DNA of 64,000 bases from PALSA-610 sp038213435 (GTDB lineage Bacteria; Actinomycetota; Acidimicrobiia; IMCC26256; PALSA-610), in NCBI GenBank assembly GCA_038213435.1, contig JBBQTI010000002.1, forward strand, positions 106,266 through 170,265, written 5' to 3'. The notes under the pieces are model-generated. The model was not told the DNA's origin, did no database searches, and saw only the letters and a list, made by a program, of their open reading frames with translations. The position numbers and the translations under genes were made by a program. Each line of letters begins with the position of its first letter. The stretch's first letter is position 1. Shown one piece after another: positions 16,773 to 25,066 of the stretch.

Positions 16773-17738
16773 TCAGGAGAGGTACTTGCGGAGCCAGTCG
16801 GTCGTCGCCGTCCAGGCCTGCACGGCCGCCGCTTCGTTGTACGCGCCGCCGGTGTCGTTGTTGAAGGCGTGGCCGGCGCCGTCGTAGATCTTCTTCTCGA
16901 ACGTTGCGCCGGCGAGCGCGGCTTCGAGATCGGGGATGCCGCCGTTGACGCGGGTGTCGTTGCCGCCGTACTGAGCGAGGATGGCGGCCTTCGTCGCGCT
17001 CATGATTGACGCGGGCCGGGGCGTCGGCCCGTAGTAGGGCACTGCGGCGCGCACCTTGTCGTTTGCCGCGGCGAACGACAGCGTCATGCCGCCGCCGAAG
17101 CAGAACCCGATGACCCCGAGCTTGCCGCTGTAGTTGGGTTGGGATTCCAGGAACGTGACGCCCGCGTTCAGATCGGCGATGCGATCGCCGACGCTGCCCT
17201 GGGTCAGTGCACCGACGATGTTGACGCCTTCCTTGTCCGTGCCACCGGCTCGTGACACGAGGTCGACGGCCAACGCGACGTAACCGATCTTGGCCAGGCG
17301 CCGCGCCACGTCGCGGATGTGATCCGTGAGCCCGAAGATCTCGTGGTTCACGAGCACCGCGGGGTACTTCCCTGCGGCGGCTGGTTGCGCGAGGTAGGCG
17401 AGCATCGTCGCGGCCGGGCCGGGAAACGTGACGTTCTCGGCCTTCACATCCGGGTCCGTCGCGGCGACCGAGAGGACGTGGCCGGGCCCACCTGTCATCG
17501 GTGGGCGGGCCGCGCTGGACGACGTGGTGCTGCCACCCGCCGGTGCACTCGTCGACGCCGAAGAAGGCGACTTCGTCGTGTCCTTGCTGCACGAAGCCAG
17601 GAACGCGGTGGCTGCGCTCGCCGAGCCGCAGATCGCCACCAGCCGCACGAGCATGTCGCGCCGGCTGAGCGCGCCTTCCGCCCGCAGCTCTATCGCCTCG
17701 GCGGCGGCGTACTCCTGCATCCAGTTGAGCTCGGTCAT
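16773..17738 (-). CDS. Dienelactone hydrolase-family lipoprotein
   Basis: A 321-residue alpha/beta hydrolase. It has a Tat-like SRRDML motif near residue 25, a hydrophobic stretch and a lipobox-like LASC. A Ser/Thr/Ala linker follows. The DLH triad is visible: Cys in GFCFGGG, Asp in YGGNDTRV and His in GAGHAFNN. DLH proteins hydrolyse dienelactones and other cyclic esters; here the enzyme is probably exported and lipid-anchored. Confidence 0.9.
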   Translation of the reverse strand: MTELNWMQEYAAAEAIELRAEGALSRRDMLVRLVAICGSASAATAFLASCSKDTTKSPSSASTSAPAGGSTTSSSAARPPMTGGPGHVLSVAATDPDVKAENVTFPGPAATMLAYLAQPAAAGKYPAVLVNHEIFGLTDHIRDVARRLAKIGYVALAVDLVSRAGGTDKEGVNIVGALTQGSVGDRIADLNAGVTFLESQPNYSGKLGVIGFCFGGGMTLSFAAANDKVRAAVPYYGPTPRPASIMSATKAAILAQYGGNDTRVNGGIPDLEAALAGATFEKKIYDGAGHAFNNDTGGAYNEAAAVQAWTATTDWLRKYLS

Positions 17739-17789
17739 ACGCGGCCTCCTCGTCTCGATGGCGCAGCAGATCGCGACGGCCCCTCGCGC

Positions 17790-18140
17790 TCAGCCTCGGG
17801 TGTCGTCGAGATGCTGCAACAGGTCGTGCGCGGCGAGCTCGATCTCTTTGTGGCGCCACTCCGCTGCTCGGTACTGGCATGCGATGAGGCCCATTCGATG
17901 CACCCGCCGGAAGTCGCCGTACACGAACGCGTACCGCGCTTTGGTCTCGTCGTTCGCGCCCTCGGTGAGTCCGAGATGCCATTCGGCGTATTCATCCCAG
18001 GAGTGCGACTCCAAGAACGCGTTCTCGTCCTCTGCGCTGGGCTGGACCTCTCCCCAGTTGCTCTCGAGCACATACTGGTGCGCATCGATCAGCTGCCGCG
18101 CTCGAGCGACCGCCTTCTTGTTCAGCGAGTACGAGGCCAT
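17790..18140 (-). CDS. Conserved hypothetical protein (MASYS family)
   Basis: A 116-residue acidic protein beginning MASYSLNKKAVARARQLIDA. It has clear blocks NWGEVQPSAEDENAFLESH, WDEYAEWHLGLTEGA and RYAFVYGDFRRVHRMGLIAC. No motif indicates an enzyme, and there is no signal or membrane segment. I recall this pattern as a conserved uncharacterised actinobacterial family. A decayed second copy lies at 15538-15659. The start at 18140 is where the homology of both copies begins. Confidence 0.8.
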   Translation of the reverse strand: MASYSLNKKAVARARQLIDAHQYVLESNWGEVQPSAEDENAFLESHSWDEYAEWHLGLTEGANDETKARYAFVYGDFRRVHRMGLIACQYRAAEWRHKEIELAAHDLLQHLDDTRG

Positions 18141-18221
18141 CTCGCCATTCTGCACGCCCACGCCGACCCTCGCCGCCACTTGGTCCGATGAGTTCGCCGC
18201 GCCCGTAACGTCATAAACGAC

Positions 18222-18821
18222 ATGGGTAAGGTGATCGCCGGTTTCTCGATGTCACTCGACGGGTTCGTCGCCGCCCCCAACGACAGCCCCGAGCCGTACA
18301 TCTTCGACTGGTACGACACGGGCAACGTCCGTTTCGGCTGGCCCGGCAACGAGATGGAGTCGCACGTCATGGCGGCGAGCGCGGCGTACCTTCGCGAGCT
18401 CGTCGAGCAGACGGGCGCGCTGGTGGTCGGGCGGAGGGTCTTCGACCTCACCGACGGCTGGGCCGGGCGCCATCCGATCGGCGTGCCAGTGTTCGTCGTC
18501 AGCCACCGCGGGCCCGAGGGCTGGGACAACCGACACGACGCGTCGCTGACCACGTTCGTATCCGGCGGCGTTGCCAGTGCAATATCGCAGGCGCAGGCAG
18601 TGGCGGGCGACAAGTGGGTCGGCGTTGCCGGGCCGAACATCGCGCAGCAGTGCCTCGACTCGGGCCTGCTGGACGAGATCCGAGTAGAGCTCGCCCCGGT
18701 CGTCCTCGGCGAAGGCATCCCGCTTTTCGCCAACCTCACGCGCACGCCCGTCCTTCTCGACAACCCAACAGTCGTCGAAGGCGACCGCGTGACGCATCTC
18801 ATCTACACAGTGCAGAGGTAG
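18222..18821 (+). CDS. Dihydrofolate reductase-fold protein (RibD C-terminal-like)
   Basis: A 199-residue protein opening with MGKVIAGFSMSLDGFVAAPN, the hallmark start of RibD_C/DHFR-like proteins. Further typical blocks are ALVVGRRVFDLTDGW, VPVFVVSHR and LLDEIRVELAPVVLGEGIPLF. These are NADPH-binding reductases of unknown substrate, common in actinobacteria. It is divergent from the MASYS-family gene. Confidence 0.9.
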   Translation: MGKVIAGFSMSLDGFVAAPNDSPEPYIFDWYDTGNVRFGWPGNEMESHVMAASAAYLRELVEQTGALVVGRRVFDLTDGWAGRHPIGVPVFVVSHRGPEGWDNRHDASLTTFVSGGVASAISQAQAVAGDKWVGVAGPNIAQQCLDSGLLDEIRVELAPVVLGEGIPLFANLTRTPVLLDNPTVVEGDRVTHLIYTVQR

Positions 18822-18842
18822 CACACCCGTGTCAGCAGCGTG

Positions 18843-19403
18843 TCAGAGCTGTCGTCCGAGCCACGCCATGAGCTTTTCCGTGTCGGACGCGCCCGATGGC
18901 GGCTTTACGGCTGGGCCGAACGGCCGGCCCGGCCCGCGGAAGCTCTCGTCGATGTCCTTGGAGTTCTGCCACGCCACGTCGTGCAACTCGGGGTCGAGCT
19001 CCGTCGGTTGACCGGTCGCCTTGGCGAGGTCCCAGCCGTGCACGATCGTCTCGACGGTGTGCACGCCGAGCGCAAACGCACCCGGGAACTCGCCGAACGG
19101 CAGGTGCACGGTCTTCTCCAACCGCGCGGGATCGCGCCACGCCTCGGACAACGCCTCCGCGGACGCGCGATACGGCGGGAGTGCGTCGTCGTGGACGAAG
19201 TCACCGGTCGCGGGCACGCTGTCTCCCGGCTCGCCGGCAGCGATCCTCACGAAGCGGTAGTTGCCACCGACCATGTGGTTCAGCAACGCGCGCACGTCGA
19301 ACTCGTCGCACGGTGTCGCATTCGCGAAATGTGCAGCGTCGACGTTCGCGACGATCGTCGTGGTCGCGGCAAGTGCGTGGTCGTGGAGCTCGATGATGTC
19401 CAT
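18843..19403 (-). CDS. TIGR03086-like DinB metal-binding protein
   Basis: A 186-residue protein with the mycothiol-dependent maleylpyruvate isomerase-like N-terminal fold. Metal-ligand His residues lie in VRALLNHMVGGNYRFV and HTVETIVHGWDLAKATG. ATG 19403 overlaps the TGA of the upstream AHSA1 gene by one base, so it is the third gene of the ArsR operon. A thiol-linked detoxification role is possible, but the substrate is unknown. Confidence 0.87.
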   Translation of the reverse strand: MDIIELHDHALAATTTIVANVDAAHFANATPCDEFDVRALLNHMVGGNYRFVRIAAGEPGDSVPATGDFVHDDALPPYRASAEALSEAWRDPARLEKTVHLPFGEFPGAFALGVHTVETIVHGWDLAKATGQPTELDPELHDVAWQNSKDIDESFRGPGRPFGPAVKPPSGASDTEKLMAWLGRQL

Positions 19404-19843
19404 CACTCCGTTCCTGCGGTTTCGCGGTCGGGTCCGGGATCGCCGCCGGTCACGCTCGTCGCGAGCCGTTGCAAGTAATGGGCCCAACCCACGCCATGGT
19501 CGTTCGCGGCATCCTCGGGGAGGCCACGATGCACCAAGCGGACACGCGTCTTGTCGCCTTCGGGATACAAGCTGATTTCGACGGTGGTCGATCCGGGCGG
19601 GATCGGATGATCCTGCTGCTCCCAACCGAAGGTGAAGACCACCTTCTGCATCGGCACCACTTCGATGTACTCGCCGGCGGATTGGTGCTTCCCCTGGACC
19701 AGCACTCGGTAGATGCCGCCGGGCCGCGGATCGAGCTCGGCGACCGTGCCCTCCCACTCGACGTGCTTGTCCGGCTCGGTGAGAAACGGCCAGATCGTTT
19801 CGGGGGTGGCGTCGATCATGATCTCGCGCACGAGCTCGCTCAT
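19403..19843 (-). CDS. AHSA1/SRPBCC-domain protein
   Basis: A 146-residue START-like helix-grip protein: REIMIDATPETIWPFLTEPDKHVEWEG at the N-terminus, GGIYRVLVQGKH in the middle and GVGWAHYLQRLATSV in the final helix. It overlaps the arsR gene by ATGA and the DinB gene by one base. ArsR-AHSA1 pairs are common; the AHSA1 partner probably binds a hydrophobic ligand (family knowledge). Confidence 0.9.
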   Translation of the reverse strand: MSELVREIMIDATPETIWPFLTEPDKHVEWEGTVAELDPRPGGIYRVLVQGKHQSAGEYIEVVPMQKVVFTFGWEQQDHPIPPGSTTVEISLYPEGDKTRVRLVHRGLPEDAANDHGVGWAHYLQRLATSVTGGDPGPDRETAGTE

Positions 19844-20160
19844 TGCCGCTTCTCCTTGTCGCGTTGGGCGGACTCCGCGACGTCGCGCAGTCGTTCGAGT
19901 CCGCTCGTCCAGTAGTCGTCGAGGAACTTCCGCAGCTTCTTGATCTCCGCGCGCTGCGCGCGGTAGAGGCGACGCGTGCCGTCGCGACGTTCGGTCACGA
20001 GACCCGCGTCCTTGAGCACGCCGAGGTGTTGCGAGATCGCCGAGCGCGTGACCTCCGAGAAGTGGTCGGCAATGTCGGTCGCGGGCCGTTCTTGCGACCA
20101 GACCAATCGGAGGATCTCGCGCCGCCGGGGTTCGGCGAGCGCTTTGAGTGCCGCATCCAC
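19840..20160 (-). CDS. ArsR-family repressor
   Basis: A 106-residue winged-helix regulator: ALAEPRRREILRLVWSQERPATDIADHF, recognition helix SAISQHLGVLKDAGLV, wing ERRDGTRRLYRA. The metal-binding Cys motif ELCVCDL is absent, so it is a non-metal (SdpR-like) ArsR. It is the first gene of the ArsR/AHSA1/DinB operon and probably autoregulated through the palindromes just upstream. Confidence 0.92.
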   Translation of the reverse strand: MDAALKALAEPRRREILRLVWSQERPATDIADHFSEVTRSAISQHLGVLKDAGLVTERRDGTRRLYRAQRAEIKKLRKFLDDYWTSGLERLRDVAESAQRDKEKRQ

Positions 20161-20168
20161 CCGCTCAG

Positions 20169-20190
20169 CGTAAGGGAATGCTTACGTAAG
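20169..20190. promoter_or_regulatory. ArsR operator candidate
   Basis: CGTAAG-GGAATG-CTTACG (20169-20186) is an inverted repeat with 6-bp arms and a 6-bp spacer. It overlaps the perfect 10-bp palindrome CTTACGTAAG (20181-20190). The site lies immediately upstream of the arsR start, as expected for autorepression. Confidence 0.65.
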
Positions 20191-20301
20191 TGTCAACTGA
20201 ATTTTCTCGGATGGTCAGACGATGGTCGTACGCCCGATCGCGCCGCGCGAGGACTGAGCTTCGCCCGGACGCGGCTCGCGCCGCGCGCGTACGCTTCGCC
20301 C

Positions 20302-23130
20302 GTGCCAACCGGCGGAACCTCGTTGCCGACCGGCGTCGTCACGTTCTTGCTCACCGACGTCGAGTCGTCGACCGTCCTCTGGGACCGGAACGCGGCGGCC
20401 ATGTCGCGCGCGCTGCAGCTGCACGACGAGACGATCGACGCCGCGGTGCGCGCCGCCGGCGGAAGTGTCTTGAAGGCCCGCGGAGAGGGCGACAGCACGT
20501 TCTCGGTCTTCTCGCGGCCGACCGAGGCCGTGCGCGCCGCGCTCACCGCGCGCCGTGCGCTCGAGGCGCTGAACTGGCCTGAAGGCGCGCGGCTCGAAGT
20601 GCGATTCGCGATCCACATGGGCGAGGTGGAAGCGCGCGAGGGCGATTACTACGGCACCGCTGTCAATCGGGCCGCGCGGATACGCGGGCTCGCGGTCGGC
20701 GGTCAGATTCTCGTGTCGCAGGCGGTCGCCGAGGTCGTTATCGATCATCTTCCCGAGGACGCCTCGCTCGCGGAGCTCGGCGAGCAGCAATTGCGCGGTC
20801 TGAGCCGACCCGAGCGGATCTACGCGGTCGTCGACGCCGCGCGACCGATTCGCGAAGCGATCGGCGGGCTCTGTCCGTACAAGGGACTGCTCGCGTTCCA
20901 GACCGACGACGACGACATCTTCTTCGGACGCGAAGCGCAGAGCGCAGACCTGCTCGGACGGTTGCTCGACCGTGGGCTCCTCGTGGTGGTCGTCGGCGCG
21001 TCGGGCAGCGGGAAGTCGTCGCTCGTGCGCGCCGGTGTGCTGGCGGCAATACGACGCGGCGAAGTGCCGGGGAGCGCGTCGTGGTCGGTGGCAATCATGA
21101 CGCCGGGGGAGAACCCCGCGAGGCGCCTCGCGAGTGAGCTCGCGAACGTCGATCGTGTTGACGCACCTCGTGTCGTTCTGGCGGTCGACCAGATGGAGGA
21201 GCTGTTCACCGCGTGTCGCGATCCGGCCGAGCGTGAACGCTTCGTCGAAGCGCTGCTCGACGCGATCACGGCCGGCAACGGTTCGGTCATGGCGATCGGC
21301 GCGCTGCGCGCCGACTTCTACGGACATTGTGCGACGATCCCTCGTCTCGCGGCTGCGCTGTCGGACGCGAACGTGCTGCTCGGTCCGATGGGTGAGGGCG
21401 AGCTCAGGCGCGCGATCGAGGCACCGGCCGAGGTCGCGGCGCTCCATCTCGAGCCCGGGCTCGTCGACATCATCCTGCGCGACCTCGCACGGGAGCCCGG
21501 CTCCTTGCCGTTGCTGTCGCACGCACTCTTGGAGACGTGGCGCCGTCGTACCGGGCGCACCCTGACGCTCGCGGGCTATCACGACTCGGGGGGTGTGCGC
21601 GGTGCCATCGCCCATACCGCCGAAACGGTGTGGACCGAGGCGCTGGACGACGCGGAACGACCGGTGGCGCGCCGCATCTTCCTGCGGCTCACGGAGCTGG
21701 GTGAAGGCACCGAGGACACGCGGCGGCGCGTGGCGCGCACCGAGCTCGCGTCGGGCGCCAAGGTGGAAGAGGTCGACGCCGTGCTCCGCCTGCTCGCGGA
21801 CCGGCGACTCATCACCGTCGACGACGACACGGTCGAGGTCGCGCACGAGGCGCTGATCCGCGAATGGCCGCGGTTGCGCACCTGGCTCGACGACGACCGT
21901 GAGGGCCTCCGCACGCACCGGCATTTGACCCACGCGGCCGAGGACTGGAACGCGCTCGGGCGCGACCCGAGCGAGTTGTATCGGGGCCCGCGCCTGCAGG
22001 CAACGCGCGACTGGCTCGCCCGCGACGCGACGGCGCAGCTGAACGACCTCGAGGCCGCGTTCGTCGAGGCCAGCGAGGAGCAGGAACGCGCGGCCATCGC
22101 CGCCGAGGAGGAGCGGGCCGCCGCGCGCGAGCGCGCCAATCGCCGGTTGCGTATCTTGCTCGTCGCAGCTGCGGTCGCGCTCGTCGTCGCAATCGTGGCC
22201 GGGGTCATCGCCGTCACCCAGCGAACGAACGCCGACCGGCAGGCGGCGCGCGCCCGCGCGACGTCGGTGTCGGCGGAAGTCGATCGCGCGGTCGCCGAGG
22301 TGCCCCGCCTCCTCGAGCGCGACCGCAGCCTCGCGCTGCTGCTTGCAGTCGAGGCCCAGCGCATCCGCGCCGACGCCGCGACGAACGGCGCGCTCTTCGC
22401 CGGTCTCGTGAGCGAACCTCGCTTGCGGGCCACGCTGTGGGGCGGCCACGCCGGCTACGCGTGGATCGCTACGTTCCCCGACGGCAACCGGGTCGCCGCC
22501 CTCGGGCGTGACGGTGCCGACATCTGGGATCTCGCAGCGCGCAAGAAGATCGGCGGGTTCGAAGTACCGCCCCCAGGCGACGGCATTGCGGTCAGCCCCG
22601 ATGGTTCGCTCGTCGCAGCGGGGAGTGGCACCGGTGAGGTCGGGTTCTGGGACGCGACCACGTTGCAACCGGTCGGTGCGCGCCTCGACACCGGTGCGCC
22701 GGTCACCGATGTTGCGTTCATGCCTGACGGCAAACGACTCGCGGTCGCCGTCGGGAGGGTCGAGAGCTCCGACGCGATCACACCGGCGACCGCGGCACGG
22801 CTGTGGGACGTCGGCACCCGCCGTCCGTCCGGCCTGGTGCTGGGTGGCCACGCCCGGTCGGTCAATGTCTTGGCGGTGAGCCCCGACCGCAAACTGGTTG
22901 CGGCGGGTGACAACGATGCTCGCATCGTCTTCCACGACCCGTCGACGGGCGCAACCGTAGGCGAACCGATTCAGCTCGACCGCGCCGAGGGGATCCTGGA
23001 CCTCGCGTTCTCTCCCGACGGAAAGGAACTCGGCGTCGGCACTTTCGGCCGCAACGGACTTGGACGCGGACACGTGATCGACGTCGCCGCGCGTCGACCC
23101 TGGCACAGGTCGGTGAGGCGAGCCTCGTGA
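20302..23130 (+). CDS. Cyclase / STAND ATPase / transmembrane / WD40 protein, N-terminal part (frame ends at an indel)
   Basis: A 942-residue reading. Order: class III cyclase domain (~1-175; FLLTDVESSTVLWD with the metal Asp, canonical GTAVNRAARI). Then a NACHT-like ATPase with Walker A GASGSGKS (nt 20995-21018) and VLAVDQMEELF. Then a helical region with coiled coil, and one membrane segment (~619-641, ILLVAAAVALVVAIVAGVI). WD40 blades follow (AVSPDGSLVAAGSG, AFSPDGKELGVG). The frame stops at 23130 in mid-propeller, with homology continuing in the next frame. GTG 20302 is at the domain start; no clear ribosome binding site is seen. Divergent from arsR. Confidence 0.85.
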   Translation: MPTGGTSLPTGVVTFLLTDVESSTVLWDRNAAAMSRALQLHDETIDAAVRAAGGSVLKARGEGDSTFSVFSRPTEAVRAALTARRALEALNWPEGARLEVRFAIHMGEVEAREGDYYGTAVNRAARIRGLAVGGQILVSQAVAEVVIDHLPEDASLAELGEQQLRGLSRPERIYAVVDAARPIREAIGGLCPYKGLLAFQTDDDDIFFGREAQSADLLGRLLDRGLLVVVVGASGSGKSSLVRAGVLAAIRRGEVPGSASWSVAIMTPGENPARRLASELANVDRVDAPRVVLAVDQMEELFTACRDPAERERFVEALLDAITAGNGSVMAIGALRADFYGHCATIPRLAAALSDANVLLGPMGEGELRRAIEAPAEVAALHLEPGLVDIILRDLAREPGSLPLLSHALLETWRRRTGRTLTLAGYHDSGGVRGAIAHTAETVWTEALDDAERPVARRIFLRLTELGEGTEDTRRRVARTELASGAKVEEVDAVLRLLADRRLITVDDDTVEVAHEALIREWPRLRTWLDDDREGLRTHRHLTHAAEDWNALGRDPSELYRGPRLQATRDWLARDATAQLNDLEAAFVEASEEQERAAIAAEEERAAARERANRRLRILLVAAAVALVVAIVAGVIAVTQRTNADRQAARARATSVSAEVDRAVAEVPRLLERDRSLALLLAVEAQRIRADAATNGALFAGLVSEPRLRATLWGGHAGYAWIATFPDGNRVAALGRDGADIWDLAARKKIGGFEVPPPGDGIAVSPDGSLVAAGSGTGEVGFWDATTLQPVGARLDTGAPVTDVAFMPDGKRLAVAVGRVESSDAITPATAARLWDVGTRRPSGLVLGGHARSVNVLAVSPDRKLVAAGDNDARIVFHDPSTGATVGEPIQLDRAEGILDLAFSPDGKELGVGTFGRNGLGRGHVIDVAARRPWHRSVRRAS

Positions 23131-24362
23131 ACGTGGGCTTCAGCGCCGACGGCAAGCAGTTCTTGACGTCGGGGGAGACCATCGACGGGTGGGACACCGT
23201 GAGCTGGCAGAAGACCAGCACCCGACCGATCAAGACACTGCACGGGCCCGCTCAGGTCGCGGGCACGCGCGGGTCCAGTCTCGTACTCAGTGGTTTCGAC
23301 GGCACCCTGACCGTTTGGGACCCGGACGGCTTCCCCACGATCGCACGAGTGCTCGAGGGGTCACCACCCACGGGCGGGACGTTCAGTCCCGACGGCAGGT
23401 GGCTCGCGATCACCACGACCGACGACACGATTGCCCTCTATCGGACGCCCAAGCTCGAGCTCGTTCGGAGGTTCTCGATCCGAGGCGCCGGCCCACGCGG
23501 CGTGCTCGACGGGCCGACTCCGGCCGCGTTCAGCTCCGACTCGCGCGTGATGGCGATCGGCGATCGCACGGGTGACGTGCAGCTGTTCGACATGAGCTCG
23601 CAACGCGAGCTCGGGCCGCCGATCCGAGCCGATCGCACGTCGCTCACCGCGCTGGCGTTCAACCCCGACGGCCGCTCGCTCGTCACGACCAGCAACTCGA
23701 ACAACGTGAACGGCGTCCATGTCGTCGACGTCGCGAGCAGGCGCGTTACCGGGCTCGACCCACCTGTGCCCTACGCGCTGGCTGCGACCTTCCGACCCGA
23801 CGGCAAGGAGCTCGTCGTCACCGTCGGCGTCGGCGGCGCCGCCCGTTATCCGGTCGCCGACGGCGCAATCGGGCGGGGCGCGACCGCGAACCTCGCGGGA
23901 GCAATCCCGGAGACGGCCGCGTTCAGTCCCGACGGCAAGCTGCTGGCGATCGGTCGCACCGACGGCACGCTGTCGTTCCTCGACACGACGACCGGAGAGC
24001 AGCTCGGAAGTTCCGTCCCGATCGCGTCCGGTCTGCTCGCCTTTGTCAGCTGGAGCAACGACGGTCGGTTGGTTGTGGTGCAAGATGTCACTGCCGATAA
24101 CTCACTCGTCGATGTCGGGCAACGAGCGCGCATCGGCGGGCCCGGCCCGGGCGCCGGGACCGGGGTTTTCGGGATCGCCGGGTTTGCGCCCGACGGGAAG
24201 TCGATGGTGTTGCCCGGACCGCGAGGCACGACCATCTGGAATCTCGACGTGGCCGACTGGCCGGCGAAGGCATGCACGATCGCCGGCCGCGATCTCACGC
24301 GGGTCGAGTGGAACACGTACTTCTCATCGAGCGGCGCGTACCGCTCCACGTGCGCGCCGTAG
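23127..24362 (+). CDS. WD40 propeller continuation of the 20302 protein
   Basis: A 411-residue open frame of WD40-like blades: VGFSADGKQFLTSGE, TVWDPDGFPTIARVL, FSPDGRWLAITTTDD and FSPDGKLLAIGRTDG. It directly continues the propeller of the preceding frame. The two frames overlap by GTGA (23127-23130). Just before 23127 this frame also reads STLAQVGEASLVNVG, so homology precedes its nominal start. The simplest explanation is one lost base near 23090 in a single ~1350-residue gene. Coupled translation of two half-propellers through GTGA is the alternative. Confidence 0.75.
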   Translation: MNVGFSADGKQFLTSGETIDGWDTVSWQKTSTRPIKTLHGPAQVAGTRGSSLVLSGFDGTLTVWDPDGFPTIARVLEGSPPTGGTFSPDGRWLAITTTDDTIALYRTPKLELVRRFSIRGAGPRGVLDGPTPAAFSSDSRVMAIGDRTGDVQLFDMSSQRELGPPIRADRTSLTALAFNPDGRSLVTTSNSNNVNGVHVVDVASRRVTGLDPPVPYALAATFRPDGKELVVTVGVGGAARYPVADGAIGRGATANLAGAIPETAAFSPDGKLLAIGRTDGTLSFLDTTTGEQLGSSVPIASGLLAFVSWSNDGRLVVVQDVTADNSLVDVGQRARIGGPGPGAGTGVFGIAGFAPDGKSMVLPGPRGTTIWNLDVADWPAKACTIAGRDLTRVEWNTYFSSSGAYRSTCAP

Positions 24363-24370
24363 TCCTGGCA

Positions 24371-25066
24371 TTACCCGCGGCGGGACGCTCGGGCCGCGAG
24401 CTCGGCGCGCGTGGAGACGCCGAGTTTGGTGAAGATGTGCGCGAGGTGCGTCTTGATGGTCGGCACAGTCACGAAGAGTCGTTGCGCGATGTCGGCGTTC
24501 TTGAGTCCCTCGGCAATGAGCTCGACGACTTGGCGCTCGCTCGGTGTCAGGCTGCTCCAACCCGTCGTGGGACGGCGGCGAGCGCCGCGCCCGCGCGTCG
24601 CGTACGCGCATGCCGCATCGATGTCGAGGTTTTCGCCCTCGTCGAGCAACCGGTTGAGCTCGTCGTCGTCCAGTGAATGTTCGAGGATCTCCCGGGTGCG
24701 GTCGGCATCCGGCTCGAGACACGGCGGCACCGGGCATCCGATGTCGGCTCGCGCTCGTCCGGCCGCGCCCACCAAACGTGCAGCATGGACGGCATCGTTC
24801 GATTCCGCAGCGAGCAGCGCGAGCAGCTCGAGGGATTCGATGGTCTCGAGTCGCAAGCCGCTCTCGACGCCCGCCGTCAGCGCGCGGTGAGCTTCGTCTT
24901 CTACTGATTGGTCGCCGACGGCGCGAAGCACGCGGGCGCGCGTGAGCCTGCATTGACTGCGCGCGACCCCTGCGAGCGGTTGTTCCTCTGCGATGCCAAC
25001 GGCCGCATCGATGATCGTGATCGCGCCCGCAGTATCGCCGGCCGCCAATGCGAGCTCGGCACGCAC
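24371..25066 (-). CDS. LuxR-type C-terminal part of the frameshifted regulator
   Basis: A 231-residue frame. It holds TPR-like helices (AELALAAGDTAGAITIIDAAVGIAEE) and a GerE/LuxR helix-turn-helix at the end (SLTPSERQVVELIAEGLKN, then TVPTIKTHLAHIFTKLG). Upstream of the nominal start the same frame already reads RLLDDAEAIAAAVGSHWG, which continues the 24901-27705 protein. One missing base near 25140 separates the two. It ends 8 bp from the convergent WD40 gene. Confidence 0.78.
   Translation of the reverse strand: MRAELALAAGDTAGAITIIDAAVGIAEEQPLAGVARSQCRLTRARVLRAVGDQSVEDEAHRALTAGVESGLRLETIESLELLALLAAESNDAVHAARLVGAAGRARADIGCPVPPCLEPDADRTREILEHSLDDDELNRLLDEGENLDIDAACAYATRGRGARRRPTTGWSSLTPSERQVVELIAEGLKNADIAQRLFVTVPTIKTHLAHIFTKLGVSTRAELAARASRRG

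Noticed and set aside
20215..23106. 963-codon minus-strand frame
   Set aside because: It lies entirely antisense to the cyclase/STAND/WD40 gene, has no recognisable domain and is Arg/Asp-rich as expected for a high-GC shadow.
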